From: Merdivivens faecigallinarum
GTDB lineage: Bacteria; Bacteroidota; Bacteroidia; Bacteroidales; UBA932
DNA length: 29,723 nt
Assembly: GCA_017695055.1 (NCBI GenBank)
Contig: JADILY010000099.1
Location: 1-29,723 of the forward strand
Direction of reading: 5' to 3'
The notes beneath the pieces were generated by a model that worked only from the letters and a program-made list of their open reading frames with translations, did no database searches and was not told the DNA's origin. Position numbers and translations under genes: made by a program. This document shows positions 7,996 through 16,142 of the stretch, in pieces; within the stretch, counting starts at the first letter, position 1; each line of letters opens with the position of its first letter.

Positions 7996-9048
7996 CTAAA
8001 CGGCTTCAGACCTGGAGGAGAGCCATTCCTTATAGGCTTTCCTGTAAGCGGCGGCATTACGGAGATGCTCGGAATATGTAGCGGCGAAATTGTGCCTTCC
8101 GTCGAATTCGGGCCTGGCGCAAAAGTACAGATAATCATGCTTCTGTGCGTGCAGGACACCCTCTATTGCAGCTTTTGAGGCTACATTTATCGGTGCGGGC
8201 GGCAAGCCGTGATACATGTAAGTGTTGTATGGCGAATCAATCCTTGTATGCGACTTCAGCACTCTCGTGAGCGTAAAATCGCCGGAGGCGAATCTCGCCG
8301 TAGGGTCGGCCTGCAATTTCATTCCCTTATGCAGACGGTTCAGATAGACACCGGCTATTACAGGATATTCGTCCGCGACATTCGACTCTTCCATGATTAT
8401 GGAGGCAAGTGTGCTCACCTCCAAAGGTGTCAGGCCTATGGCGGCGGCCTCGGAACGGCGGCGCTCATCCCAGAAACGTCCGTATTCGGTTCCGAGCCTC
8501 CTGATGACTTCCTCCGGAGAAGCAGTCCAGAAAATATGATAGGTGTCCGGCAATATCATCCCGAGCACGGTTTCGGAATCGAAGCCGAATTCCGAAAGGA
8601 GCACGTCATCATAAAGCAGGGGCACGATATCGGCGGAATCGATTTGCAACGGCCTTGCCAGCACCGCCGCAAGCCTGCCCTTGTCCCTGATATATCCCGA
8701 TATGGTAAGCCTTGCCTCTGTCTGCCAGTTGTTCACTATCATCCTGATTACATACACGGACGACATTCCGGGCTTTATCTCGTAACGGCCTTCTTTCATG
8801 GAGGTATCGAGCCCTTCTTTCACGGCCATCCTCGCAAGGCTTCCGGGCCTTATCACACCGGCATTGCGTACAATCGAATCAAGAACCGCCTGTCCGTCCA
8901 TGCCTTCGTCCACATAAAGCACATAGGCTTCTGTAAAATTGGACACCTTATTGTCCACATAATAACGGACCGCCATGAATGCAGCCACAGAGAACACGGC
9001 AGCGGCTACCGAGAGGACCGCGACAGAGATTTTTTTAATCCGTGACAT
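7996..9048 (-). CDS. mltG: Endolytic transglycosylase MltG (YceG-like)
   Basis: Inner-membrane lytic transglycosylase that cuts nascent peptidoglycan strands and is thought to act as the terminase of glycan polymerisation. The 350 residues begin with a cytoplasmic basic stretch and one membrane helix (about 9-29), then the periplasmic YceG fold. Family motifs are LGMILPDTY (162-170), LASIIMEES (214-222, with E220/E221 in the place of the catalytic glutamate), LQADPT (245-250) and SPYNTYMYHGLPPAPI (272-287). The first glutamate of the usual EEE/EKE run is a methionine here (M219); by my alignment the catalytic one is retained at E221. It follows the glucosaminidase gene by 3 nt, giving a two-gene cell-wall remodelling unit. 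Confidence 0.92.
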   Translation of the reverse strand: MSRIKKISVAVLSVAAAVFSVAAFMAVRYYVDNKVSNFTEAYVLYVDEGMDGQAVLDSIVRNAGVIRPGSLARMAVKEGLDTSMKEGRYEIKPGMSSVYVIRMIVNNWQTEARLTISGYIRDKGRLAAVLARPLQIDSADIVPLLYDDVLLSEFGFDSETVLGMILPDTYHIFWTASPEEVIRRLGTEYGRFWDERRRSEAAAIGLTPLEVSTLASIIMEESNVADEYPVIAGVYLNRLHKGMKLQADPTARFASGDFTLTRVLKSHTRIDSPYNTYMYHGLPPAPINVASKAAIEGVLHAQKHDYLYFCARPEFDGRHNFAATYSEHLRNAAAYRKAYKEWLSSRSEAV

Positions 9049-9051
9049 GGT

Positions 9052-9978
9052 TTATCTGAGTTTTATTTCATCGCCCGGCGCTACCTTGCCGTCCGCTTCC
9101 AGACCGTTCATCCTGCACAGGCTTTTAAGCTTTATACCGTATTTCTGCGATATGTCCCACAAGGTTTCCCGGCCCTCCACGACATGGGAAGAGGCGGTGC
9201 CTCTCGGTGCCTTCCTCTTTTTCGGCACGAGATAAATTTTCATTCCTTCGTCGAGGACTTTCCGTGAACCCGTTTTCAGGTCATTGTATCTTTTAAGCTC
9301 GCGGTTGGTAAGGTTGAATTCCTTAGCAATAGAACGTATGCTTTCTTCACCCGAAGTAACGATATACGCAAGGCCGTTCACGTCCTCAAGCTCGCGAGTC
9401 AGCCTGAATCCGTAAAAACCTTCTTCCAGCCCCTCTGCATAAGGAGCCACGTAAGGCACGGTTTCGGCAGCGCCTATCCTGTCGTATTTCATCAGATTAT
9501 GGGTTTCGATGATTCTGATCAGGGACTGCGGATAACTCGGGTCGGTGGCATAGCCCGCTTCGGAAAGCCCGTATGCCCAGCCCTCGTAATCGGTAGGCTC
9601 CAAATCGAAGAGTTTTGAATAACGCGACCTGCTTACAAGAAAATCGCTGTGATCGCGGAAAGATTCGATTGCATTCCCGTAACTTCTGAAGCATTCATTG
9701 CGCCTGTCATCATCCCTCCTTATCGACTTGCCGTCCCAGCCGTGGCATTTGATTCCGAAATGGTTGTTCCCCTTGACGGCCAGATAAGAATTACCGTTAT
9801 CCGATTCCAGACAGGCCTGGGCGAGCGTTATACTTGCAGGGATGCCGGATTTGTGCATCTCCTCCACCGCCACGCGCCAGTATTTTTCAATATAGGCTTC
9901 ACGGGTGTATTTTTCCTGCGAATACAGAAGCGCGGGAAAAACGAAAAAAAACATGAATATGCCAGAAATTTTTTTCAT
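9052..9978 (-). CDS. Secreted glucosaminidase with two LysM domains
   Basis: Peptidoglycan hydrolase of the FlgJ/LytG-type N-acetylglucosaminidase family (GH73). A signal peptide covers about 1-20. The catalytic domain (about 25-165) carries the glutamate E58 in the LAQACLESDNGNS motif and the NNHFGIKC motif (71-78). Two LysM peptidoglycan-binding domains follow: about 203-251 (less typical) and 264-308 (HVVEGRETLWDISQKYGI). It is transcribed with mltG, 3 nt downstream. Two tandem consensus promoters within identical 62-bp repeats lie immediately upstream. The nearer -7 element ends only 4 nt before the ATG, so that transcript would be leaderless. Confidence 0.9.
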   Translation of the reverse strand: MKKISGIFMFFFVFPALLYSQEKYTREAYIEKYWRVAVEEMHKSGIPASITLAQACLESDNGNSYLAVKGNNHFGIKCHGWDGKSIRRDDDRRNECFRSYGNAIESFRDHSDFLVSRSRYSKLFDLEPTDYEGWAYGLSEAGYATDPSYPQSLIRIIETHNLMKYDRIGAAETVPYVAPYAEGLEEGFYGFRLTRELEDVNGLAYIVTSGEESIRSIAKEFNLTNRELKRYNDLKTGSRKVLDEGMKIYLVPKKRKAPRGTASSHVVEGRETLWDISQKYGIKLKSLCRMNGLEADGKVAPGDEIKLR

Positions 9979-9982
9979 TCTG

Positions 9983-10014
9983 CAAATATACGCAGAAGCC
10001 GAGAGCAGAGCAAA
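9983..10014 (-). promoter_or_regulatory. Proximal promoter of the glucosaminidase-mltG operon (repeat copy 1)
   Basis: Minus strand TTTG (10014-10011), 20 nt, TATATTTG (9990-9983): an exact Bacteroidetes consensus inside the 62-bp repeat. The predicted start falls on or next to the A of the ATG at 9978. Confidence 0.7.
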
Positions 10015-10069
10015 TGAATTTATTCAATTTGCTATGCCGAGGCGTGAACTGTATTTTTGGCCGTCAGGC

Positions 10070-10101
10070 CAAATATACGCAGAAGCCGAGAGCAGAGCAA
10101 A
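10070..10101 (-). promoter_or_regulatory. Distal promoter of the glucosaminidase-mltG operon (repeat copy 2)
   Basis: Same TTTG-20 nt-TATATTTG as the proximal copy, exactly 87 bp further upstream (10101-10098 and 10077-10070). It would give a leader of about 87 nt that includes the inner repeat copy. Confidence 0.62.
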
Positions 10102-10171
10102 TGAATTTATTCAATTTGCTATGCCGAGGCGCAACAGTATATGTGGCGAAGCCAAATATAATGAATTTCCG

Positions 10172-11098
10172 TCAAGCTTTTACAAGCGGAAGTTCTACAA
10201 TATCCAGGTCCTTCGCCAAAAAAGTTTCAGGAAAAATACTGCGGGCCTCTTTCAGGAAAGGTTCTGTAGACTTGTACCTTGAGGAATAATGGCCCAACAG
10301 CAATTTGCCGGCACCCGCCTCAAGGGCGCACTTCGCGGCATCCGCCGCCGTAGAATGGTTGGTGGCGACGGCCAGGTCGCCAAGTTCGGATGTATATGTG
10401 GATTCATGGAAAAGCAGGGTCACTCCCCTTACCCATTCCGCCAGCTCTGGGAACGGCGCCGTATCACTGCAATAGGCATATGAACGAGGGATATAGGGCT
10501 TATACGCATACCTTTCCAAAGTCAGGACCTCTCCGTCCTCCCTTACGACCGGGCAGCCTCGCTTCAAGGCCCCGATTTCCGCCAAAGTAAGCGAATCCGT
10601 TCCTATAAGCTCTTTCCGGACATTGTACATCGGCTCCTTCTCCCTTACAAGGTATCCGTATGTCTCTATCCTGTGCCTTAACGGAAAGGCAAGTATTTCG
10701 ATTGAACGGCTCTCGAATATGAGTTCCGGAGCCGAGACCCTGACAGGATGCATCTCTATCCCGAATTTCATCCCTTCCCCGAAATTAGAGACGGCGAATT
10801 TCACTATCGAAGCAAAGGAACGCGGCGCATATACGTGCAGGGGAGCCGTCCGGCCTAAAAGCCCCATAGTCGAAACCAGGCCGAAAAATCCGAATATGTG
10901 GTCTCCGTGTACGTGCGAAATAAACACGGATTCTATGCGCAAGGGGGATATGCCCATCTGCCTCATGCGCAGCTGGCAACCTTCTCCGCAATCAATCAAT
11001 AGCAAGCGCCCCCGCACTGAAAGTACGTGGGCGCTCGGATATCTGTTCGGAACCGGGAGGGCCGAAGCCGTCCCCAGAATATTGATTCTGAATTCCAT
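10172..11098 (-). CDS. rnz: Ribonuclease Z (tRNA 3' processing endonuclease)
   Basis: Metallo-beta-lactamase-fold endonuclease that removes 3' trailers from tRNA precursors. The 308 residues match bacterial RNase Z length. The zinc motif is SHVHGDH (H62, H64, D66, H67). Other family landmarks are LIDCGEG (34-40), PLRHRIETYGY (the substrate-side histidine region), CSDTAPF, LLFHEST, ATNHSTA and LGHYSSRYK. It starts 13 nt after the rpsA stop, so it is likely co-transcribed with ribosomal protein S1, a link between translation and tRNA maturation. The promoter-bearing repeats begin shortly after its stop. Confidence 0.94.
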   Translation of the reverse strand: MEFRINILGTASALPVPNRYPSAHVLSVRGRLLLIDCGEGCQLRMRQMGISPLRIESVFISHVHGDHIFGFFGLVSTMGLLGRTAPLHVYAPRSFASIVKFAVSNFGEGMKFGIEMHPVRVSAPELIFESRSIEILAFPLRHRIETYGYLVREKEPMYNVRKELIGTDSLTLAEIGALKRGCPVVREDGEVLTLERYAYKPYIPRSYAYCSDTAPFPELAEWVRGVTLLFHESTYTSELGDLAVATNHSTAADAAKCALEAGAGKLLLGHYSSRYKSTEPFLKEARSIFPETFLAKDLDIVELPLVKA

Positions 11099-11111
11099 TC
11101 AAAGTGAAAGC

Positions 11112-12971
11112 CTATTCACCGCTTTCAAGTTTGCTCTTGAGTGCTGCAAGCTCGGATATGTCGCCGAGAGTGGTCTTTTCGATATTGGAATTTATCTTGT
11201 TGACCGTGCTCTTCATGCTGTTTTCTTCCTTTGCAGGCTTCTGCTCTGCTTCCTTAGGCTCCGGAGCAGTCTCGTAAGTCTTCACATGGGAAAGGACTAT
11301 CCTCTTGTTCGCCTTGTTGAAATCTACAATCTTGAACGGAAGGGTCTCACCTACTGCCGGCATGGAACCGTCCTGCTTTGCAAGGCCTTTTGCCGGAACG
11401 AAGCCTTCGATTCCGTCAGGAAGGGTTACTGTAGCACCGCCCTTGTCCATCATGGAAGCGATAGGGGCCTCTATCGTAGAGCCTACTGAATATTTGCTTT
11501 CGAATGCATCCCAAGGATTTTCCTCAAGCTGCTTGTGACCGAGTGAAAGACGGTGGTTCTCCTGGTCTATGTCGAGTATTACGACATCGAGTTTCGCTCC
11601 GAGAGATGTAAACTCTGAAGGATGTTTGATCTTCTTTGTCCATGAAAGGTCGCTTATGTGTACGAGACCTTCAACGCCTTCTTCGAGTTCAACGAATACG
11701 CCGAAATTAGTGAAGTTACGTACGGTAGCGGTATGTACCGAGCCGATAGGGTATTTTGTTGCAATCGAATCCCAAGGATTTTCCTTGAGCTGTTTCAGAC
11801 CGAGGGACATCTTCTTCTCTTCCCTGTCGAGGGTAAGTATCTGAGCCTCTACTTCGTCTCCAACCTTAAGGAAGTCCTGTGCAATGCGGAGGTGCTGCGA
11901 CCATGACATTTCGGAAACGTGGATAAGTCCTTCAACACCAGGTTTGATTTCCACGAATGCGCCGTAATCCTGAATGAGGACTACCTTGCCCTTTACCTTG
12001 TCGCCGACCTTCAAGTCAGGATCGAGGGTATCCCATGGATGAGGTGTAAGCTGTTTCAGACCCAAAGCGATACGCTTCTTGGTATCATCGAAGTCAAGTA
12101 TGACGACATTGATCTTCTGGTCAAGCTGCACGACTTCTTCCGGATGATTGATACGGCCCCATGAAAGGTCCGTGATATGGATAAGTCCGTCCACGCCGCC
12201 GAGGTCCACGAATACGCCGTATGAAGTGATGTTCTTGACAGTACCTTCGAGCACCTGGCCTTTTTCGAGCTTGCTGATGATTTCGGATTTCTGCGCTTCC
12301 AGCTCGGCCTCGATAAGTGCCTTGTGCGAAACGACGACATTCCTGAACTCCTGATTGATTTTGACAATCTTGAACTCCTCTGTAGTGTTGACGTATGCGT
12401 CATAGTCCCTGATAGGCTTGACATCTATCTGTGAACCAGGGAGGAACGCTTCTATACCGAATACGTCCACAATCATACCGCCCTTGGTACGCGACTTGAT
12501 GAAGCCGGTAACGATACGGTCGTTCTCGTATGCATCGTTGACCATATCCCATGAACGGAGAGAACGTGCCTTCTTGTGCGAAAGGATAAGCTGTCCCTTC
12601 TTGTCCTCTGCTGTCTCTACATATACCTCTACATGGTCTCCCACCTTGAGGTCAGGATTGTAACGGAACTCGGTCGAAGGGATGACACCTTCGCTCTTAT
12701 AACCTATATTAACGATTACTTCCCTTTTGTTTATGGCGGTAACTACGCCTTCCACGACTTCGTTTTCAATGACTTTTGAAAGCGTTTTGTCGTAACTTTC
12801 TTCTATCGACTTGCGGTCTTCACCATAGCTTGCATCCTTTTCGAATGCGTCCCAGTCGAAATCTTCGGGATTGACCGAAGCATTTGAAATCTTCTTTTTC
12901 GGCTCTTCCGCCGCCGGTGCCGCCTGAACTTCTTCCTGCGGCTCAGTAATCACTTTTTTCTCTTCTTCCAT
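11112..12971 (-). CDS. rpsA: 30S ribosomal protein S1
   Basis: RNA-binding ribosomal protein that helps recruit mRNA to the 30S subunit, particularly relevant in Bacteroidetes, where Shine-Dalgarno sites are weak. The 619 residues have an acidic, alanine/proline-rich N-terminal extension (1-60) and six S1 domains at about 72-133, 152-216, 238-305, 325-393, 410-478 and 497-562. The central four are most canonical (YGVFVDLGGVDGLIHITDLSWG in the third; DYGAFVEIKPGVEGLIHVSEMSW in the fourth). A lysine/glutamate-rich tail follows. A full consensus promoter lies at 13035-13065, giving a leader of roughly 58 nt with a short hairpin. rnz follows. Confidence 0.95.
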   Translation of the reverse strand: MEEEKKVITEPQEEVQAAPAAEEPKKKISNASVNPEDFDWDAFEKDASYGEDRKSIEESYDKTLSKVIENEVVEGVVTAINKREVIVNIGYKSEGVIPSTEFRYNPDLKVGDHVEVYVETAEDKKGQLILSHKKARSLRSWDMVNDAYENDRIVTGFIKSRTKGGMIVDVFGIEAFLPGSQIDVKPIRDYDAYVNTTEEFKIVKINQEFRNVVVSHKALIEAELEAQKSEIISKLEKGQVLEGTVKNITSYGVFVDLGGVDGLIHITDLSWGRINHPEEVVQLDQKINVVILDFDDTKKRIALGLKQLTPHPWDTLDPDLKVGDKVKGKVVLIQDYGAFVEIKPGVEGLIHVSEMSWSQHLRIAQDFLKVGDEVEAQILTLDREEKKMSLGLKQLKENPWDSIATKYPIGSVHTATVRNFTNFGVFVELEEGVEGLVHISDLSWTKKIKHPSEFTSLGAKLDVVILDIDQENHRLSLGHKQLEENPWDAFESKYSVGSTIEAPIASMMDKGGATVTLPDGIEGFVPAKGLAKQDGSMPAVGETLPFKIVDFNKANKRIVLSHVKTYETAPEPKEAEQKPAKEENSMKSTVNKINSNIEKTTLGDISELAALKSKLESGE

Positions 12972-13008
12972 TTTTTTACAAAAACAAACTAGAGGTTAAA
13001 CATTATTT

Positions 13009-13024
13009 ATAAACCTTCCCGTGG
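13009..13024 (-). promoter_or_regulatory. Hairpin in the rpsA 5' leader
   Basis: Within the predicted rpsA leader, the minus strand CCTTTCCACGGGAAGG can fold into a six-pair stem with a four-base loop just after the predicted transcription start. It could be a site for S1 feedback control, which is known for rpsA in Proteobacteria. That role is inference. Confidence 0.3.
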
Positions 13025-13034
13025 AAAGGAGGTG

Positions 13035-13065
13035 CAAAATTAGACAAATTATCCGAAATAACAAA
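13035..13065 (-). promoter_or_regulatory. Consensus promoter of rpsA
   Basis: Minus strand TTTG (13065-13062), 19 nt, TAATTTTG (13042-13035) matches the Bacteroidetes consensus. It lies directly after the corA stop, so rpsA-rnz is transcribed independently of corA. Confidence 0.75.
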
Positions 13066-13068
13066 TGA

Positions 13069-14016
13069 TTACATCATTTTCCTCTTCTTGAAAACGACAA
13101 TCGCGAATGCGACTACCAGCATCATCACCCCGACAAGGATGAGAAAGTCCCAGTCGGTCCCGGTTATCGGCAGATGTACGTTCATTCCGTAAATGCTCGC
13201 GACAAGGGTCGGAGGCATCAGAAGCAGGGACACCTGGGTGAACACCTTCATAATCCTGTTCTGTTCCAGGTTGATAAGTCCCAAAAGGGTATTCTGCAAA
13301 TATTCGAGCCTTTCGAAACTGAAATTGGTATGGTTGATAAGGGAGGCTATGTCCTTGATGAGCACGCTCAGTTTCTCATGGATTTCAGGAGGGTACTTGT
13401 CGCTTTTCAGCACGCTCGATATTACGCGCTGCTTGTCGACTATGTTTTCGCGTACCATCATCGTATTTTCCTGCAACTGATTGATATCCAAAAGGAACTC
13501 TTCCGACACATGCTCGCCGAGGGATATATGCTTGCTGTATTGGGCTATCTCCTTGGACATGAGCTCAATCATATCCGCATCAAGGTCGATACGGTTTTCC
13601 AATATGGCTACGAAAATATGATATCCCGAAGGGTACATCCTCGGCAATGCCATCATCCTGCGCTGTATGTCGGTAAAACTCCTCAGCGAAACTTCGCGGA
13701 GGGTCGCGAGGACTCCGTCCGTAAGAATGAAGGAAACGGCTTCCATGGCATACTCGTCAGGGCCCGGTATCAGGAAGTTGGTGTTGGCATATATGGCCGT
13801 CTCAGTCTCCGAATATCTTGAAGAACTCTCGATTTCCTCGGCCATCGCACGGCTCTGGATGGTCGTTCCGAGGAACTTTTCCGCACAACGGGTCTCTTCC
13901 TCGTCAGGTGCAAACAAATCAATCCAGATAACCGCCTCAACAGGGAGATTATCCAGATCCTCTATCTTCGGGGTCGACAAGATATGCCCCTCGGATTTAT
14001 AGAATATTTGCATCAT
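13069..14016 (-). CDS. corA: CorA family magnesium/divalent cation transporter
   Basis: Inner-membrane pentameric channel for Mg2+ (Co2+, Ni2+ also reported for the family). The 315 residues are the usual length. A large cytoplasmic alpha/beta and helical funnel domain (1-255) is followed by two C-terminal membrane helices (about 262-277 and 289-309). The selectivity loop GMN is present as YGMNV (GMN at 277-279), and the C-terminus is basic (KKRKMM), as expected. A -7 element at 14021-14028 ends just 4 nt before the ATG, so the mRNA may be leaderless. The neighbour mntP, 51 nt upstream, also concerns divalent cations. Confidence 0.92.
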   Translation of the reverse strand: MMQIFYKSEGHILSTPKIEDLDNLPVEAVIWIDLFAPDEEETRCAEKFLGTTIQSRAMAEEIESSSRYSETETAIYANTNFLIPGPDEYAMEAVSFILTDGVLATLREVSLRSFTDIQRRMMALPRMYPSGYHIFVAILENRIDLDADMIELMSKEIAQYSKHISLGEHVSEEFLLDINQLQENTMMVRENIVDKQRVISSVLKSDKYPPEIHEKLSVLIKDIASLINHTNFSFERLEYLQNTLLGLINLEQNRIMKVFTQVSLLLMPPTLVASIYGMNVHLPITGTDWDFLILVGVMMLVVAFAIVVFKKRKMM

Positions 14017-14020
14017 GGCG

Positions 14021-14028
14021 CAAATATA
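14021..14028 (-). promoter_or_regulatory. Putative -7 element for corA
   Basis: TATATTTG on the minus strand, 4 nt before the corA ATG at 14016. No clear TTTG at -33. Spacing to the ATG is the same as for the glucosaminidase gene. Confidence 0.45.
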
Positions 14029-14067
14029 TATGTTTTTTTCGTAAAATCGGCTTATTTCGAACAGGTT

Positions 14068-14661
14068 CTAAGCCAATATCGTGTGCTCGACAAGTATTTT
14101 CGCCCCTATTATCACCAAAACCGCACCTCCCGCCACCTGCGCCATGTCGCCGAAGCGTTTGCCCAGCCACCTTCCGGAAAAGACCCCAGCAAGGGAGGAA
14201 AGCAGGGTCGCCGTAAAAATCATGGCAAAACATCCATAAAGTTTCACAGGAGGAAGCGATACCACGGCAATGGCGATTCCTACCGCAAGCGCGTCAATGC
14301 TCGTGGCCACGGCCGACATCACTAAGGTCTTAGACGAAAGCAGGTTGACGGTACACTCCGTCTCCTCTCCCGATTTAGCCTTGCGGATATTGCCGATGCC
14401 TTCGACAGCCATTTTCACACCTATATATAATAGCAGTATGAAAGCTATCCAATGGTCCACGGATGTGATTATTTTATGAAGCGAAGCCCCTCCTATCCAG
14501 CCGATGAAAGTAAGGCCGGCCTGAAAGACGGCAAAGACGAGGGCTATGAAGAAAATCCTCGGCAAGGAGGCCTTTCGGATGGACTGGCTGCCGCTCATGG
14601 AAACGGCAAAGGTATCCACACACAGGCTGAGGGCAAGGAGCAACAGTTCCAACCAGCTCAT
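14068..14661 (-). CDS. mntP: Manganese efflux pump MntP
   Basis: Six-helix inner-membrane protein of the MntP (DUF204) family, which exports Mn2+. The 197 residues are close to the family norm of about 188. The two internal repeats each carry a membrane acidic motif: CVDTFAVSMSGS (D16) in the first helix and ATSIDALAVGIA (about D124) in the fourth, followed by GRWLGKRFGDMAQVAGGAVLV in the last third. It begins 10 nt after recR. In other bacteria mntP can be controlled by an Mn riboswitch or MntR; no such leader is visible because the gene is embedded in an operon. Confidence 0.9.
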   Translation of the reverse strand: MSWLELLLLALSLCVDTFAVSMSGSQSIRKASLPRIFFIALVFAVFQAGLTFIGWIGGASLHKIITSVDHWIAFILLLYIGVKMAVEGIGNIRKAKSGEETECTVNLLSSKTLVMSAVATSIDALAVGIAIAVVSLPPVKLYGCFAMIFTATLLSSLAGVFSGRWLGKRFGDMAQVAGGAVLVIIGAKILVEHTILA

Positions 14662-14671
14662 AGCGTTCGGT

Positions 14672-15286
14672 TTACGGATTGAATTCCCTTCTGTCGGCTA
14701 TGGACCGGCCCAAGGTAACCTCATCGGTATATTCCAAATCGTCGCCGAAACCGACCCCTCTCGCTATTGCGGTAATCTTCACCCCTGTTCCCGAGAGCTG
14801 TCTGTAAATGTAAAACGCCGTGGTTTCACCTTCAACGCCGGTACTCAGAGCCAAAACCACTTCGCTCACGTTCCCGGCCCGGACCCTTTCAACAAGGGGG
14901 CCGACGGCTATGTCCGACGGGCCGATGCCGTCCATCGGAGAGATTATGCCTCCCAAAACATGGTAGACCCCGTGGTACTGCCCCGTCGCCTCTATGCTGA
15001 GCACGTCCCTCAGCGACTCGACTACGCAGACTACGGACCTGTCACGCCGGGAATCCGAGCATATAGGGCAGACGTCATCGTCCGAAATCATGCCGCACAC
15101 GGAACAATATTTTGCGTTTTCCCTGAGACCGGCCAACGAAGCAGCCAGATGGCGCACGTTTTCGACAGGCTGCCTCAGCAGGAAGAGGGCAATCCTCAAT
15201 GCGCTCCGTTTTCCTATGCCGGGAAGCATGCCTATCTGTTCCACCGCATCTTCAAGCAGCCGCGACGGATATCTGTCCTTAAACAT
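14672..15286 (-). CDS. recR: Recombination mediator protein RecR
   Basis: Cytosolic DNA-repair protein that works with RecO/RecF to load RecA at gaps. The 204 residues match the family. They show the N-terminal helix-hairpin-helix (LPGIGKRSALRIALFLLR, 21-38), the four-cysteine zinc site (C61, C64, C73, C76 in CSVCGMISDDDVCPIC), a Toprim domain (about 84-180, VVCVVESLRDVLSIE) and the C-terminal ARGVGFGDDLEYTDEVTLGRS motif. It overlaps the kinase gene upstream by 8 bp, so it is translated in the same operon. Confidence 0.95.
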   Translation of the reverse strand: MFKDRYPSRLLEDAVEQIGMLPGIGKRSALRIALFLLRQPVENVRHLAASLAGLRENAKYCSVCGMISDDDVCPICSDSRRDRSVVCVVESLRDVLSIEATGQYHGVYHVLGGIISPMDGIGPSDIAVGPLVERVRAGNVSEVVLALSTGVEGETTAFYIYRQLSGTGVKITAIARGVGFGDDLEYTDEVTLGRSIADRREFNP

Positions 15287-16142
15287 TGCCTATACCGTAT
15301 TTTTGAGAGTGATACTTTACCAGACCTTCCATAGGGGAAATCCTCACCATATCGACAGTAGCCCCATGCGCGGCGGCCACCTCCCCGATCTTATCCGAAA
15401 AATAATATGCCACCGAGCCCGTCATCCTTACAGGGAAACATCTCAGACAGCCGTACTGCATGAGATTACGGGTAAAAAACAGTTCGAAGCCTTCCTTCAG
15501 CAGGTTATCCACATACGGATGCTCCTTGAACTTGCGTGCAAACGGGGCGAAAGAAGCCAAAAATCCGTTGGGCGCGCCGGAAGAATACACGGCATCCACG
15601 ATTCCGGCATAATCGAGGGGGCATACCGAAGAAAACTCTTCCCGTATATCCTCGGGCATGAGCGACTTTATGTAATCGGACAGAAGCATGCGGCCGATCC
15701 AGGCCCCGCTGCCCTCGTCTCCCAATATGAAACCTCCGCTCGGCACGGAAAGCACTGGCCGGCCTCCACGGCAGAATGCGCTGTTAGCGCCGGTCCCGAT
15801 TATGGCGGCTATGCCCTCGCCGTCCCCGAAAAGGGCCCTTGCCGCCCCGGTCATGTCGGACTCTATCTCGCATTCGGCTCCGGGAAAAATTTCACCGAGA
15901 CATTCCTTTACTGAAGCCTTAGCATTTTCCGAAACCGTTCCCGCACCATAATAATACACATGCGCATCTTCATCCGCACCGACAGCGCCTCTTAACAGCG
16001 AAAGCCTCTCAAGAACCGAATCCCTGTCCTGCAAAGCCGGATTTATGCCCGGAAGGGACACGGATACGTTTTCCGCACTGCCGCGAATAATCCTCCAGTC
16101 GCTTTTCGTAGAACCGCAATCCGCTATGACAAGCGTACTCAC
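15279..16142 (-). CDS. BadF/BadG-type ATPase, N-acetylglucosamine kinase-like
   Basis: Cytosolic sugar kinase of the ASKHA fold, resembling the N-acetylglucosamine kinase branch of the BadF/BadG/BcrA/BcrD family. The 287 residues carry phosphate-1 motif DCGSTKSDW (8-16), phosphate-2 IIGTGANSAFC (114-124) and a conserved GGFILGDEGSGAWIG (136-150). Such kinases phosphorylate amino sugars released from cell wall or host glycans. The gene overlaps the upstream glutaminyl cyclase by ATGA and the downstream recR by 8 bp. Substrate is inferred from the family only. Confidence 0.83.
   Translation of the reverse strand: MSTLVIADCGSTKSDWRIIRGSAENVSVSLPGINPALQDRDSVLERLSLLRGAVGADEDAHVYYYGAGTVSENAKASVKECLGEIFPGAECEIESDMTGAARALFGDGEGIAAIIGTGANSAFCRGGRPVLSVPSGGFILGDEGSGAWIGRMLLSDYIKSLMPEDIREEFSSVCPLDYAGIVDAVYSSGAPNGFLASFAPFARKFKEHPYVDNLLKEGFELFFTRNLMQYGCLRCFPVRMTGSVAYYFSDKIGEVAAAHGATVDMVRISPMEGLVKYHSQKYGIGNV

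Larger units (their letters stand above)
9983..10131. repeat. Tandem 62-bp direct repeat with promoter and hairpins
   Basis: Two identical 62-bp copies (9983-10044 and 10070-10131) are separated by 25 bp. A third, truncated start of the unit (CAAATATA) appears at 10153-10160. Each copy holds a promoter pointing left and an internal hairpin arm pair (10009-10018 with 10023-10033, one bulge). The first spacer carries a TTTGGCC/GGCCAAA hairpin (10056-10073); the second has a shorter related one. The spacers look like diverged versions of each other, so the real unit is about 83-87 bp. Confidence 0.9.

Noticed and set aside
9983..10160. CRISPR-like look: identical 62-bp repeats with 25- and 21-bp spacers
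   Set aside because: Only two full copies, spacers resemble each other, and the repeat contains a correctly oriented promoter for the next gene; a promoter duplication fits better.
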